The notes under the pieces were generated by a model. It ran no database searches and had not been told where the DNA came from. It saw only the letters and a program-made list of their open reading frames with translations. Shown here in pieces: positions 20,735 through 33,600 of a stretch of 64,000 nt of DNA. The number at the start of each line of letters is the position of its first letter. Within the stretch, counting starts at the first letter, position 1. Position numbers and translations under genes: made by a program. The stretch lies in NCBI GenBank assembly GCA_964016985.1, contig OZ024830.1, positions 66,172,690 to 66,236,689 of the forward strand, written 5' to 3'. Source of the DNA: Anodontia alba (lineage: Eukaryota; Mollusca; Bivalvia; Lucinida; Lucinidae).

Positions 20735-21452
20735 AACGCATTTCCAGACATGCAATGCACCTTGCTCATCAAGAAGCCAACAAGAAAGCCTACGAGAATA
20801 TTGACCCCAAGTCTTCAGAAGTCTACCGCCTTGCTAACCAATTTAGAGGAGAGAACACTGATGTTGATGGTGGCAAATTGGTGAAGAATGATGCAGGGGA
20901 GATGTCAATGAGCGAAGACTCAAAGTAGAAGGCCTGGTTAGAACACTACCGAAAGCTTCTCAATGTTGAGTTTGACTGGGACCCAGACTATCTGTCCGAT
21001 GAACTACCAGTGGAAGGCCTGCCTATCCCAATCACAAGTGATATGGTTTTAAGAAAGCTATCTCTCACTGAAGATGAGAAAGCACTGGGCCCATCAGGCA
21101 TAGTGGTGGAGATGATACCAGCAGCTGGTGAGTTGGGCGCCTCTATGATCTGTGATCACGCGTCTGCAATCATTTGCGATGGCAAGGTACTCTCTGACAC
21201 AGAGCAGTTTCATTGTCTGCCTCTACAAGGGTAAGGGGGATGCATGGAAAAGGGGAAACTGACGTGGTCTAAAGCTGACAAAGCAGGTCATGAAAGTCCT
21301 GGAGAGGATTGTGGACTGCCTCATCAGACAGTTGGTGTCAACCGACGATTCCCAGTTTGGCTTTGTCCCAGGCAGAGGCACAACAGATGCAATCTTTGTA
21401 GTCAGGCAACTACGAGAGTATCTAGCTACCAACAAGAGATTCTAAATGGCTT

Positions 21453-22145
21453 TTGTATACCTGGAGAAGGCTTTTGATGAAGTACCTCGAAAGGTCAACA
21501 GGTGGACACTCAGAAAACTTGATGTGGATTGTGCGACTGGTGCAGGGGATGTATGCCAATGAGCAGAGCCATGTCCGTATTTGTGAGGGGTACAGTGAAG
21601 AGTTTGAAGTGAAGGTTGGTGTTTACGAAGACTCGGTACTCGGCCTGCTGCTCTTCATCATTGTGCTTGAAGCCTTGCCACGCAAGTTCCGCTCTGGGGT
21701 CCCCTGGGAGGACCTTTATACCAGTGACCTTGTAATCATTGCTGAATCATTTGAGGAATGTGTCAGGAGGCTCTTGACTTGGAAAGAAGCAATGGAGGAG
21801 AAAGGACAGAGTAAATGCAGGAGAGACAAAGATCATGATTTGTGGTACGGGTCTGGACCTCCTGCAGTATTCAGACGAGTTTCATGTGCTGTCTGTCACA
21901 CTGGAGTGGGCAGGAACAGAATCTTCTGCAATGGCTGCAAGCACTGGGTGCACAAGAAATGCAGTGGGATCAAGTGCTTGGCAAAGGACCCTGATTACAG
22001 ATGTACACAGTGCCAGGGAACTGCATGCCTCTTGGACAGCAGACCACATAGGGAAGTCCAAGTCGGACCTGACAAGCCGGAGGTGGTAGCTTCCTTCTAC
22101 TACCTGGGAGACATGATCTCAGCAGCCGATGGCTGTGAACTTTGA
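21453..22145 (+). pseudogene. LINE RT palm/thumb plus PHD finger, longest open frame (P5)
   Basis: This 230-codon frame is the longest in the window. It reads WIVRLVQGMYANEQSHVRIC, EFEVKVGVYEDSVLGLLLFI, EALPRKFRSGVPWEDLYTSD, LVIIAESFEECVRRLLTWKE, then the PHD set (CAVC, FCNGC, KHWVHKKC, CTQC) and VASFYYLGDMISAADGCEL. YTSD replaces YADD and GVYEDSVLG replaces GVHQGSxLS, so the RT is dead. The zinc ligands are all intact. It stops at GCEL* where older copies read on through TTTRVKT. The upstream RT half is in another frame (a codon near 21444 became TAA). Confidence 0.85.
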
Positions 22146-22703
22146 ACCACAACACATGTGAAAACCACCTGGAAGAAGTTCAAGGAGTTGCTACTGGTTG
22201 ACTCTTCCCGACAGCTCTTTTTCAAGACACGTGGCTATGTGAACAGGTGTTGTGTGTAGAGCGCAATGCTCCATGCCAGTAAGACTTGGCCATTGACAAA
22301 GCCAAACCTCCAATGTCTGCAGCGAATTGACAGGGCATTGATCAGGCAGATCAGCACTGTCAAGCCGCAAGACATTGTCACCACCAGATCCAGTGAGTTA
22401 CTTGTGCGGGTTTGCATTGAGGATCTGTACCTCATTCTGGAGGAGAAATGGCTCTGCTGGTGGAATGCTCCAATGGTGCAGTGAAGAGCGCCTTCGACAT
22501 ACAGATTGATGGAAAGCATGATCCTGGGAGGCCCAAGATGACATGAAAGCAGATGACGGAGAGGAATTGCAGAGAGTGGAAGCTCTCATGATAGACATAC
22601 CTGGAGATCTTGTATGAGATCTGCCATGCGCACAGCAAGCCAGCTACCTGGAAGGGGATGTGGATGTTGCCCCAGTACCTGCACATTAATAAAAAATCCG
22701 ATG

Positions 22704-22825
22704 ATGATACATTGTTCAAGCAGTACCTGATTGGTTCTTGTAAAGATGTCAGAAAAGCAATGTTGTGGAGGACATTGTTGAATCTGTGATTCAACATCTT
22801 TACAATGTACCAGTGATGTTGCTCA
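22704..22825. repeat. Tail-to-tail linker C with TGT-loop hairpin
   Basis: Same linker as in units A and B, but the stem GTTGAATC / GATTCAAC at 22777-22795 encloses TGT, the reverse complement of ACA. Confidence 0.85.
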
Positions 22826-24425
22826 TCATCATCATCAGCATCATCAGATTTTTGATTAACATGCTGGTACAGGGGCAACATCCACATCAGTGGGACCCTT
22901 CCAGGTAGCTGGCTTGCTGCATGCAAAGTAGATCTCATACAAGATCTCCAGGTATGTCTATCATGAGTGTCGATAGCCCACAGCTTCCGCTCTCTGCAGT
23001 CCCTCTCTGTCAGCAGCTGCCATGTCATCTTGGGCCTCTCAAGACAATGTGTTCCATCAACCTGTATGCCAAAGGCTGTTTTGACTGCATCATTGGAGCG
23101 TTCCACATGTCCATACCAGCTTAGCTTCTCCTTTAAAATGTGGTCAAGATCCTCAATGCCAAGCCGCACAAGTAGCTAATTGGATTTGGTGGTGACAATG
23201 TCTTGCGGCTTGACTTTGCAGATCTGTCTGATCATTGCCTTGTTATTTTGCTGCAGATGTTGGCGGTTTGGCTTTGTCCGTGGCCAAGTCTCATTGGCAT
23301 GGAGCATTGCACTCTGCACACAAGAGCTGTACACATGGCCATGTGTCTTGAAAGAGAGGTGGTGGGAAAAGAACTGGTAGCAGCTCCTTGAACTTTTTCC
23401 CCGCGGTTTTCACACGTGTTGTGATTGAAAGTTCACAGCCATCAGCTGCTGAGAGCATGTCTCCTAGGTAGCAAGAGGAAGCTACCATCCCCAGCTTGAT
23501 AGGTTCGTCTTAGAATTTCCTCTGTGGTCTGTCGTCCAAGCCACGTGCAGTTCCCTGGCATTGTGTACATCTGTAATCAGGATCCTTTGCCAAGCACTTG
23601 AGCTCTCTGCAATCTTGTGCACCCAGTGCTTGCAGCTGTTTCAGAAGATGATGTTGCTGCCCACTCCAGTGCGACAGACTGCACATGGAAACTCGGCTGA
23701 ACTCTGCAGGGGGTCCAGGCCTGCACCACAGATCATGATCTTTGTCTTTCCTGCATTTACTCAGTCCTTTCACCTCCATTGCCTCTTTCCAAGTTAAGAG
23801 CCTCCTGTCACATCCCTCAAGCGATTCAGTGATACCAAGGTCATCGGCAAAGAGGTCCTCTCAGGGGAACCCAGAGTGGAACTTGCATGACAAAGCTTCA
23901 AGCACAATGATGAAGCGCAGCAGGCTGAGTAGCATGTCTTGATGAACACTGACCTTCACTTTAACTCTTCACTGTACCCCTCACCAACACGGACATGGCT
24001 CCCCTCTTTGGCATTCATCACCAGTCGCACAATCCACTCCTCCACACCAAGTTTTCTCAGCGCCCACCTGATGACCTTTTGAGGTACTCAATCAAACGCC
24101 TTCTCCAGGTCTACAAAAAGCCATGTAGAGTCTCTTGTTGGCTAGATACTTCTCTTGCAGCTGCTTTTCTACAAAGATGGCATCTGTTGTGCCTCTGCCT
24201 GGGACAAAGCCAAACTGGGAATGGTCGATTGACACCAACTGTCTGAGGCGGACCATAATCCTATCCAGGACTTTCATTGCCTGATTTTCAGCTTTAGAAC
24301 ACGTGACTCTCCCCTTTTCCATGCATCCCCCTTAACCCTTGTAGAGGCAGACAATGAAACTCTGCTCCCAGTAAGAGAGTACCTTGCCATTGCAATTGAT
24401 TGCAGCTGCAAGGTCACAGATCTTA
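22826..24425 (-). mobile_element. LINE copy M3, 3' part, minus strand
   Basis: Minus-strand RT (FVPGRGTTDAIFVEKQLQEK at 24092-24322), PHD region and C-terminus to the CAT-repeat tail. A C-terminal frame runs from 23169 (RLGIEDLDHILKEKLSWYGH) down through the linker. It joins the flipped segment at 24425/24426, at the same base as M2. Confidence 0.9.
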
Positions 24426-25450
24426 GAGTTTTTGAGGTGCAGAGTCTCCGACAGAATCATCTTAGTGAAACTTATAGATGGCCAACATGTGGATACCATT
24501 CTGTGTGTGAATGCCCCACAGAGTGGTCTAGTGATGTGGTTAAGGACAGTATTCTTTGATCGGCTGGATGCTGTGAATGCCAGGATCCCAGGATTTGAAT
24601 TTCTGATGCCATGAGGAGATTGGAATGGCCATGTAGGTCATGCAGGCACTGGATATAGGGAAGAGCATGGTGATATGGGATACAGCAGGCTAGAACCAGA
24701 TGTTGAGGGTGATAGAACCCTAGAGTGTGCCCTAGCATTCAACCTGCTTCTTGGGAACACATGTTCCAAGAAACGTGACCACAGTCTCATCACGTACAAG
24801 TCGGGAAAGGTAGCCATGCAGATAGACTTCATCCTTTTCCAACGGACCATGCACAAACTTGTCACAGATGTAAAAGTGATCCCTTGCAAGGAAGTAACCC
24901 TGCAACATTAGCTTCTTGTATGCGATATGAGGTTTGATGTGCCACCAAAATCCAAGCTTAAGTTCATCCCTCGCCTTAAGGTTGGAAGCTTAAAGACCAT
25001 CATGAGCAATTATTTCCAGGAGGTCTTCAACTTGCATGTAAGTGCATCTGCTGGTGTACCTGATGCTGCCACTGAGGATATCTGGAACAACATCAAGACT
25101 GGCCTGCTCAAGACAGCCGAGGTGTGTGGCACAACTCGGCCCAATCACTGGCGTCTTGAAACATTGTGGTGGAATGAGCACGTGGAAAAGGCCATTGCTG
25201 CCTAGGGGAAAGATTTCAAGGCCTGGAAGACTGGAAGATTTCAAGGCCTGGAAGGCACTAGGGCATCATACAATGCAGCCAAATACATTTCCAAACATGC
25301 AATGCACCATGCTTGTCAAGAAGCCAACAAGAAGGCCTACGAGAATATTGAGCCCAAATCTTCAGAAGTCTACCACCTTGCTAACCAGTTTAGAGGAGAG
25401 AACACTGTTGTTGGTGGTGGCAAATCGGTGAAGAATGATGCAGGGGAGAT
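24426..25450 (+). mobile_element. Flipped EN-RT segment of M3
   Basis: Near-identical to 17217-18242, including the 24-bp duplication at 25232. Frames carry the endonuclease C-terminus (24675-24911) and connector (24927-25205). Confidence 0.9.
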
Positions 25451-26438
25451 GTCCGCATCAACAATGTTAAGTCTTTGCATTTAGCTCCATTTCTCAAACA
25501 CGACGACTTCTAGGCTAATGAAACATCATACACATATCCGCTGTGATGCGCTTTGATCACTGCTATCAACTGTTACTGACCTAGACCTTCTTTTCATGCT
25601 TGGCTGAACAGTGGTTTGTCTGTGCCTTTAGCCCCATTTCTTGAACACCATCAGCAGTCCAGACGTAGCCATTCAGTGAGTTTCTTGTTTGAGTAGTTGA
25701 TCAAGAGCATTAGGATAAATTGGTTAAGGAAGACTCGCTGTACATCAGGTAAGTAAGCAAGTTTACAGGTCTTCCTATTTAGCCGGTTAGTCAAGGCTTA
25801 GTGTATCTCAGAAAGTAAGGGTGTAGGATAGTTTTGCCAAAGCTTTAAGTTTAGCTGGTTAACCAGGGCTTTCTCTACTTCAAGTAGTAAGAAGGTAGTC
25901 TGTTCTTGTCTGCAAGACTTAGACCTAGTGTCAGAATGGCGTACGAATTTCTTCCACCGATTCATAGAGTTCATTCAACATATGGTTTAAGTCTTACCAA
26001 AGATGTAAGAAAAGCAATGTTGCAAAAGACATTGTGATTCAACATCTCCACCGTGTGTTGGCCTACAGTCTTACTTTCTGAAATACAATAAGCCTTGGCT
26101 AACTAGCTAAACATGAAGATCCTGGTAAATTCGTCTACTTACTACCTGAAGCACAGTGAGCCTTCTATAACCAGTTAATCCTAATGCTCTTGATCAACTA
26201 CTCGAACAAGAAATTTGCTGAATGGCTATGTTGCAACTACTGGTGGTGTTCAAGAAATGGAGCTAAATGCACAGACTAACATTGTTTGCCCAAGAGTGAA
26301 AAGAAGATCTGAACCAGTAATGTTTGGTAGCAGTGGGCAGGACGCATCATGACAGATATTTGTATGTAGATTCATTAACCTAGAAGTCTTGGTGTTTGAG
26401 AGACAGTCGTACACACATACTTAACATTGTTGATGCCG
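25451..26438. repeat. Head-to-head inverted-repeat block 4
   Basis: Array copy of block 3, apparently identical to it base for base over most of its length. Confidence 0.9.
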
Positions 26439-29400
26439 ACAACAACCACTGAAAGTGATCCCCATGTCGCACTTGCTTAAGTAAGCTGGTTAGAGGGGGC
26501 TTTCTGTACTTCAGGTAGTAAGAAGGTATTCTGTTCTTGTTTGCAAAACTTAGATCTACTGTTTGAATGGCATAAGAATTTCTCCCCTTTCTTTATATGA
26601 ACAACAGCAAAGTTCATTGCCTGTGTGCGGGAACAGCATGCATGCTCAGGTGCCATTAAATAACTGAGTTGGGATGTCAGCTAGGACAGGAAATGTTGGA
26701 AAAACAAACAAATGTTCCAAAATCTTTAGTGAGATCACAACAATAGAATCTGAGTTAGGTGGTGCCAATAGACATCAAAATTCCATTGGTAATGTCTCCA
26801 GCTTGGCCTCCTGTCAGGTGTGGGAGGCAGGGTTGGGCCATTGTGGTGAATCAAGCAAGCACCCGAGGAAATTCAGGGTGGGAACACTCAATGTAAACAC
26901 TGAGAGGAAAAGCTTGTAAGATAGTGGAAACTCTATCCCGCAGGAAAGTGGATGTCTGCTGTATTCAGGACACCGTATACCGTGGTGGCATCTACCGTGG
27001 TGGCATCTGCCGCACAATCAAGGGCAAGGACACCAGGTATGAGCTCTATTGGCCTGGAAATGACTAAGACACTGTTGGTGTAGGAGTGTTTATGGCCGAA
27101 GAGTGGATAGAGAAAGTTTTTGAGGTGCAGAGTTTCCAACAGAATTATCTTAGTGAAACTTATAGTTGGCCACCATGTGGTTACCATTCTGTGTGTGAAT
27201 GCCCAACAGAGTGGTCTAGTGATCGGGTTAAGGACCTGTTCTTTGATCAGCTGGGTACTGTGACTGCCAGGATCTCAGGATCTGAATTTCTGAACCATGT
27301 GGAGATTGGAATGGCCATGTAGGACGTGCAGGCACTGGATATAGGGAAGTGCATGGTGGGATGGGGTATGGCAGGCCGAGGGTGATAGAAACCTAGAGTA
27401 TGTCCTAGCATTCAACCTGCTTCTTGGGAACACATGGTCCAAGAAACGTGACAGCCATCTCATTACGTACAAGTCGGGAAAGGTAGCCACACAGATAGAC
27501 TTCATCCTTTTCCGTAGAACCATGCGCTTACTTGTCACAGATGTAAAAGTGATCCCTGGCGAGGAAGTAACCCTGCAACATCAGCTTGTATGCGATATGA
27601 CGATTGATGTGCCACCAAAATCCAAGCACAAGTTCACCCTCCCCGCCTTAAAGTTTGGACGCTTAAAGACCCTCATGAGCAATTACTTCCAGGAGGTCTT
27701 CAGCTGATGCTGCCACTGAGGATATCTGGAACAACATCAAGACTGGCCTGCTCAAGAAAACTGAGGTGTGTTGCACCACTCGGCCCACTCATTGGCGTCT
27801 TGAAACCTGGTGGTGGAATCAGCATGTGGAAAAGGCCATTGCTGCCTAGGGGAAAGCTTTCAAGGCCTGGAAGACTGGTAAAGGCACTAGGGCATCATAC
27901 GATGCAGCAGTAAAGGCACTAGGGCATCATACGATGCAGCGAAACGCATTTCCAGACATGCAATGCACCTTGCTCATCAAGAAGCCAACAAGAAAGCCTA
28001 CGAGAATATTGACCCCAAGTCTTCAGAAGTCTACCGCCTTGCTAACCAATTTAGAGGAGAGAACACTGATGTTGATGGTGGCAAATTGGTGAAGAATGAT
28101 GCAGGGGAGATGTCAATGAGTGAAGACTCAAAGTAGAAGGCCTGGTTAGAACACTACCAAAAGCTTCTCAATGTTGAGTTTGACTGGGACCCAGACTATC
28201 TGTCCGATGAACTACCAGTGGAAGGCCTGCCTATCCCAATCACAAGTGATATGGTTTTAAGAAAGCTATCTCTCACTGAAGATGAGAAAGCACTGGGCCC
28301 ATCAGGCATAGTGGTGGAGATGATACCAGCAGCTGGTGAGTTGGGCGCCTCTATGATCTGTGATCACGCGTCTGCAATCATTTGCGATGGCAAGGTACTC
28401 TCTGACACAGAGCAGTTTCATTGTCTGCCTCTACAAGGGTAAGGGGGATGCATGGAAAAGGGGAAACTGACGTGGTCTAAAGCTGACAAAGCAGGTCATG
28501 AAAGTCCTGGAGAGGATTGTGGACTGCCTCATCAGACAGTTGGTGTCAACCGACGATTCCCAGTTTGGCTTTGTCCCAGGCAGAGGCACAACAGATGCAA
28601 TCTTTGTAGTCAGGCAACTACGAGAGTATCTAGCTACCAACAAGAGATTCTACATGGCTTTTGTATACCTGGAGAAGGCTTTTGATGAAGTACCTCGAAA
28701 GGTCATCAGGTGGACGCTCAGAAAACTTGATGTGGATTGTGTGACTGGTGCAGGGGATGTATGCCAATGAGCAGAGCCATGTCCGTATTTGTGAGGGGTA
28801 CAGTGAAGAGTTTGAAGTGAAGGTTGGTGTTTACGAAGACTCGGTACTCGGCCTGCTGCTCTTCATCATTGTGCTTGAAGCCTTGCCACGCAAGTTCCGC
28901 TCTGGGGTCCCCTGGAGGACCTTTATACCAGTGACCTTGTAATCATTGCTGAATCATTTGAGGAATGTGTCAGGAGGCTCTTGACTTGGAAAGAAGCAAT
29001 GGAGGAGAAAGGACAGAGTAAATGCAGGAGAGACAAAGATCATGATTTGTGGTACGTGTCTGGACCTCCTGCAGTATTCAGACGAGTTTCATGTGCTGTC
29101 TGTCACACTGGAGTGGGCAGGAACAGAATCTTCTGCAATGGCTGCAAGCACTGGGTGCACAAGAAATGCAGTGGGATCAAGTGCTTGGCAAAGGACCCTG
29201 ATTACAGATGTACACAGTGCCAGGGAACTGCATGCCTCTTGGACAGCAGACCACATAGGGAAGTCCAAGTCGGACCTGACAAGCCGGAGGTGGTAGCTTC
29301 CTTCTACTACCTGGGAGACATGATCTCAGCAGCCGATGGCTGTGAACTTTGAACCACAACACATGTGAAAACCACCTGGAAGAAGTTCAAGGAGTTGCTA

Positions 29401-29880
29401 CTTGTTGACTCTTCCCGACAGCTCTTTTTCAAGACACGTGGCTATGTGAACAGGTGTTGTGTGTAGAGCGCAATGCTCCATGCCAGTAAGACTTGGCCAT
29501 TGACAAAGCCAAACCTCCAATGTCTGCAGCGAATTGACAGGGCATTGATCAGGCAGATCTGCACTGTCAAGCCGCAAGACATTGTCACCACCAGATCCAG
29601 TGAGTTACTTGTGCGGGTTTGCATTGAGGATCTGTACCTCATTCTGGAGGAGAAATGGCTCTGCTAGTGGAATGCTCCAATGGTGCAGTGAAGAGCGCCT
29701 TCGACATACAGATTGATGGAAAGCATGATCCTGGGAGGCCCAAGATGACATGAAAGCTCTCATGATAGACATACCTGGAGATCTTGTATGAGATCTGCCA
29801 TGCGCACAGCAAGCCAGCTACCTGGAAGGGGATGTGGATGTTGCCCCAGTACCTGCACATTAATAAAAAATCCGATGATG
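26439..29880 (+). mobile_element. LINE copy P6 (unit D), near full length, decayed
   Basis: Array sister of P5. Differences: TTCTACATGGC restored at ~28650, so an RT frame (28498-28770) reads DSQFGFVPGRGTTDAIF, MAFVYLEKAFDEVPRKVIRW (first palm Asp changed to Tyr in FVYLEKAF); one G lost at ~28913, splitting RT from PHD; and a 33-bp deletion at ~29756 in the C-terminus. The CTC TGC TAG stop at ~29663 ends the C-terminal frame at EEKWLC. Confidence 0.9.
28981..29352 (+). pseudogene. LINE PHD-like finger in P6
   Basis: A 123-codon frame from TWKEAMEEKGQSKCRRDKDH to SAADGCEL with all eight zinc ligands. It is separated from the RT by the upstream one-base deletion. An ATG-less start is assumed; the frame begins at a TTG codon, so translation on its own is doubtful. 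Confidence 0.75.
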
Positions 29881-30000
29881 ATACATTGTTCAAGCAGTAC
29901 CTGATTGGTTCTTGTAAATATGTCAGAAAAGCAATGTTGTGGAGGACATTGTTGAATCTGTGATTCAACATCTTTACAATGTACCAGTGATGTTGCTCAT
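29881..30000. repeat. Tail-to-tail linker D with TGT-loop hairpin
   Basis: Hairpin at 29951-29969. It reads 'aaatatgtcag' where units A-C read 'aaagatgtcag', a variant shared with unit E. Confidence 0.85.
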
Positions 30001-31600
30001 CATCATCATCAGCATCATCAGATTTTTGATTAACATGCTGGTACAGGGGCAACATCCACATCAGTGGGACCCCTTCCAGGTAGCTGGCTTGCTGCATGCA
30101 AAGTAGATCTCATACAAGATCTCCAGGTATGTCTATCATGAGTGTCGATAGCCCAGAGCTTCTGCTCTCTGCAATCCCTCTCTGTCAGCAGCTGCCATGT
30201 CATCTTGGGCCTCTCAAGACAATGTGTTCCATCAACCTGTATGCCAAAGGCTGTTTTGACTGCATCATTGGAGCGTTCCACATGTCCATACCAGCTTAGC
30301 TTCTCCTTTAAAATGTGGTCAAGATCCTCAATGCCAAGCCGCACAAGTAGCTAATTGGATTTGGTGGTGACAATGTCTTGCGGCTTGACTTTGCAGATCT
30401 GTCTGATCATTGCCTTGTTATTTTGCTGCAGATGTTGGCGGTTTGGCTTTGTCCGTGGCCAAGTCTCATTGGCATGGAGCATTGCACTCTGCACACAAGA
30501 GCTGTACACGTGGCCATGTGTCTTGAAAGAGAGGTGGTGGGAAAAGAACTGGTAGCAGCTCCTTGAACTTTTTCCCCGCGGTTTTCACACGTGTTGTGAT
30601 TGAAAGTTCACAGCCATCAGCTGCTGAGAGCATGTCTCCTAGGTAGCAAGAGGAAGCTACCATCCCCAGCTTGATAGGTTCGTCTTAGAATTTCCTCTGT
30701 GGTCTGTCGTCCAAGCCACGTGCAGTTCCCTGGCATTGTGTACATCTGTAATCAGGATCCTTTGCCAAGCACTTGAGCTCTCTGCAATCTTGTGCACCCA
30801 GTGCTTGCAGCTGTTTCAGAAGATGATGTTGCTGCCCACTCCAGTGCGACAGACTGCACATGGAAACTCGGCTGAACTCTGCAGGGGGTCCAGGCCTGCA
30901 CCACAGATCATGATCTTTGTCTTTCCTGCATTTACTCAGTCCTTTCACCTCCATTGCCTCTTTCCAAGTTAAGAGCCTCCTGTCACATCCCTCAAGCGAT
31001 TCAGTGATACCAAGGTCATCGGCAAAGAGGTCCTCTCAGGGGAACCCAGAGTGGAACTTGCATGACAAAGCTTCAAGCACAATGATGAAGCGCAGCAGGC
31101 TGAGTAGCATGTCTTGATGAACACTGACCTTCACTTTAACTCTTCACTGTACCCCTCACCAACACGGACATGGCTCCGCTCATTGGCATTCATCACCAGT
31201 CGCACAATCCACTCCTCCACACCAAGTTTTCTCAGCGCCCACCTGATGACCTTTTGAGGTACTCAATCAAACGCCTTCTCCAGGTCTACAAAAAGCCATG
31301 TAGAGTCTCTTGTTGGCTAGATACTTCTCTTGCAGCTGCTTTTCTACAAAGATGGCATCTGTTGTGCCTCTGCCTGGGACAAAGCCAAACTGGGAATGGT
31401 CGATTGACACCAACTGTCTGAGGCGGACCATAATCCTATCCAGGACTTTCATGGCCTGATTTTCAGCTTTAGAACACGTGACTCTCCCCTTTTCCATGCA
31501 TCCCCCTTAACCCTTGTAGAGGCAGACAATGAAACTCTGCTCCCAGTAAGAGAGTACCTTGCCATTGCAATTGATTGCAGCTGCAAGGTCACAGATCTTA
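30001..31600 (-). mobile_element. LINE copy M4, 3' part, minus strand
   Basis: Array sister of M3. The C-terminal frame 30030-30344 is open over 104 codons and ends normally (GPTDVDVAPVPAC, stop TAA). RT fragment at 31267-31497. Confidence 0.9.
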
Positions 31601-32613
31601 GAGTTTTTGAGGTGCAGAGTCTCCGACAGAATCATCTTAGTGAAACTTATAGTTGGCCAACATGTGGATACCATTCTGTGTGTGAATGCCCCACAGAGTG
31701 GTCTAGTGATGTGGTTAAGGACAGTATTCTTTGATCGGCTGGATGCTGTGAATGCCAGGATCCCAGGATTTGAATTTCTGATGCCATGAGGAGATTGGAA
31801 TGGCCATGTAGGTCATGCAGGCACTGGATATAGGGAAGAGCATGGTGATATGGGATACAGCAGGCTAGAACCAGATGTTGAGGGTGATAGAACCCTAGAG
31901 TGTGCCCTAGCATTCAACCTGCTTCTTGGGAACACATGTTCCAAGAAACGTGACCGCAATCTCATCACGTACAAGTCGGGAAAGGTAGCCATGCAGATAG
32001 ACTTCATCCTTTTCCAACGGACCATGCACAAACTTGTCACAGATGTAAAAGTGATCCCTTGCAAGGAAGTAACCCTGCAACATTAGCTTCTTGTATGCGA
32101 TATGAGGTTTGATGTGCCACCAAAATCCAAGCTTAAGTTCATCCCTCGCCTTAAGGTTGGAAGCTTAAAGACCATCATGAGCAATTATTTCCAGGAGGTC
32201 TTCAACTTGCATGTAAGTGCATCTGCTGGTGTACCTGATGCTGCCACTGAGGATATCTGGAACAACATCAAGACTGGCCTGCTCAAGACAGCCGAGGTGT
32301 GTGGCACAACTCGGCCCAATCACTGGCGTCTTGAAACATTGTGGTGGAATGAGCACGTGGAAAAGGCCATTGCTGCCTAGGGGAAAGATTTCAAGGCCTG
32401 GAAGACTGGTAAAGGCACTAGGGCATCATACAATGCAGCCAAATACATTTCCAAACATGCATTATTGCACCATGCTTGTCAAGAAGCCAACAAGAAGGCC
32501 TACGAGAATATTGAGCCCAAATCTTCAGAAGTCTACCACCTTGCTAACCAGTTTAGAGGAGAGAACACTGTTGTTGGTGGTGGCAAATTGGTGAAGAGTG
32601 ATGCAGGGGAGAT
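31601..32613 (+). mobile_element. Flipped EN-RT segment of M4
   Basis: As in M3, but without the 24-bp duplication (reads 'aagactggtaaaggcac' at 32402) and with an extra 'tatt' at 32461-32466. This version is shared with 38764-39776. Confidence 0.9.
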
Positions 32614-33600
32614 GTCCCCATCAACAATGTTAAGTCTTTGCATTTAGCTCCATTTCTCAAACACGATGACTTCTAGGCTAATGAAACATCATACACATAT
32701 CCGCTGTGATGCGCTTTGATCACTGCTATCAACTGTTACTGACCTAGACCTTCTTTTCATGCTTGGCTGAACAGTGGTTTGTCTGTGCCTTTAGCCCCAT
32801 TTCTTGAACACCATCAGCAGTCCAGACGTAGCCATTCAGTGAGTTTCTTGTTTGAGTAGTTGATCAAGAGCATTAGGATAAATTGGTTAAGGAAGACTCG
32901 CTGTACATCAGGTAAGTAAGCAAGTTTACAGGTCTTCCTATTTAGCCGGTTAGTCAAGGCTTAGTGTATCTCAGAAAGTAAGGGTGTAGGATAGTTTTGC
33001 CAAAGCTTTAAGTTTAGCTGGTTAACCAGGGCTTTCTCTACTTCAAGTAGTAAGAAGGTAGTCTGTTCTTGTCTGCAAGACTTAGACCTAGTGTCAGAAT
33101 GGCGTACGAATTTCTTCCACCGATTCATAGAGTTCATTCAACATATGGTTTAAGTCTTACCAAAGATGTAAGAAAAGCAATGTTGCAGAAGACATTGTGA
33201 TTCAACATCTTCACCGTGTGTTGGCCTACAGTCTTACTTTCTGAAATACAATAAGCCTTGGCTAACTAGCTAAACATGAAGATCCTGGTAAACTCGTCTA
33301 CTTACTACCTGAAGTACAGTGAGCCTTCTATAACCAGTTAATCCTAATGCTCTTGATCAATTACTCGAACAAGAAATTTGCTGAATGGCTATGTTGCAAC
33401 TACTGGTGGTGTTCAAGAAATGGAGCTAAATGCACAGACTAACATTGTTTGCCCAAGAGTGAAAAGAAGATCTGAACCAGTAATGTTTGGTAGCAGTGGG
33501 CAGGACGCATCATGACAGATATTTGTATGTAGATTCATTAACCTAGAAGCCTTGGTGTTTGAGAGACAGTCGTACACACATACTTAACATTGTTGATGCC
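32614..33600. repeat. Head-to-head inverted-repeat block 5
   Basis: Array copy; the left edge reads 'gtccccatcaacaatg' instead of 'gtccgcatcaacaatg', as in block 6. Confidence 0.9.

Larger units (their letters stand above)
19231..22703 (+). mobile_element. LINE copy P5 (unit C), near full length, decayed
   Basis: 5' UTR 19231-19465; endonuclease 19466-20450 (start MSARTGNVGKTNKCSK, GTLNVN then the NTERKSL stop as in P2); connector and RT 20460-21760; PHD 21860-22145; C-terminus 22266-22680; TGATGA tail to ~22703. P5-P7 share a 15-bp repeat at 19774-19803 ('accgtggtggcatct') and a 32-bp repeat in the connector. P5 keeps CTGGGAGGACC near 21704, so RT palm and PHD stay in one frame, unlike P6 and P7. 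Confidence 0.9.

Noticed and set aside
21453..22145. A functional host gene encoding a PHD-finger protein
   Set aside because: The same frame includes degraded RT motifs and occurs at the matching place in every LINE copy; it starts in the middle of the RT without a credible start codon.
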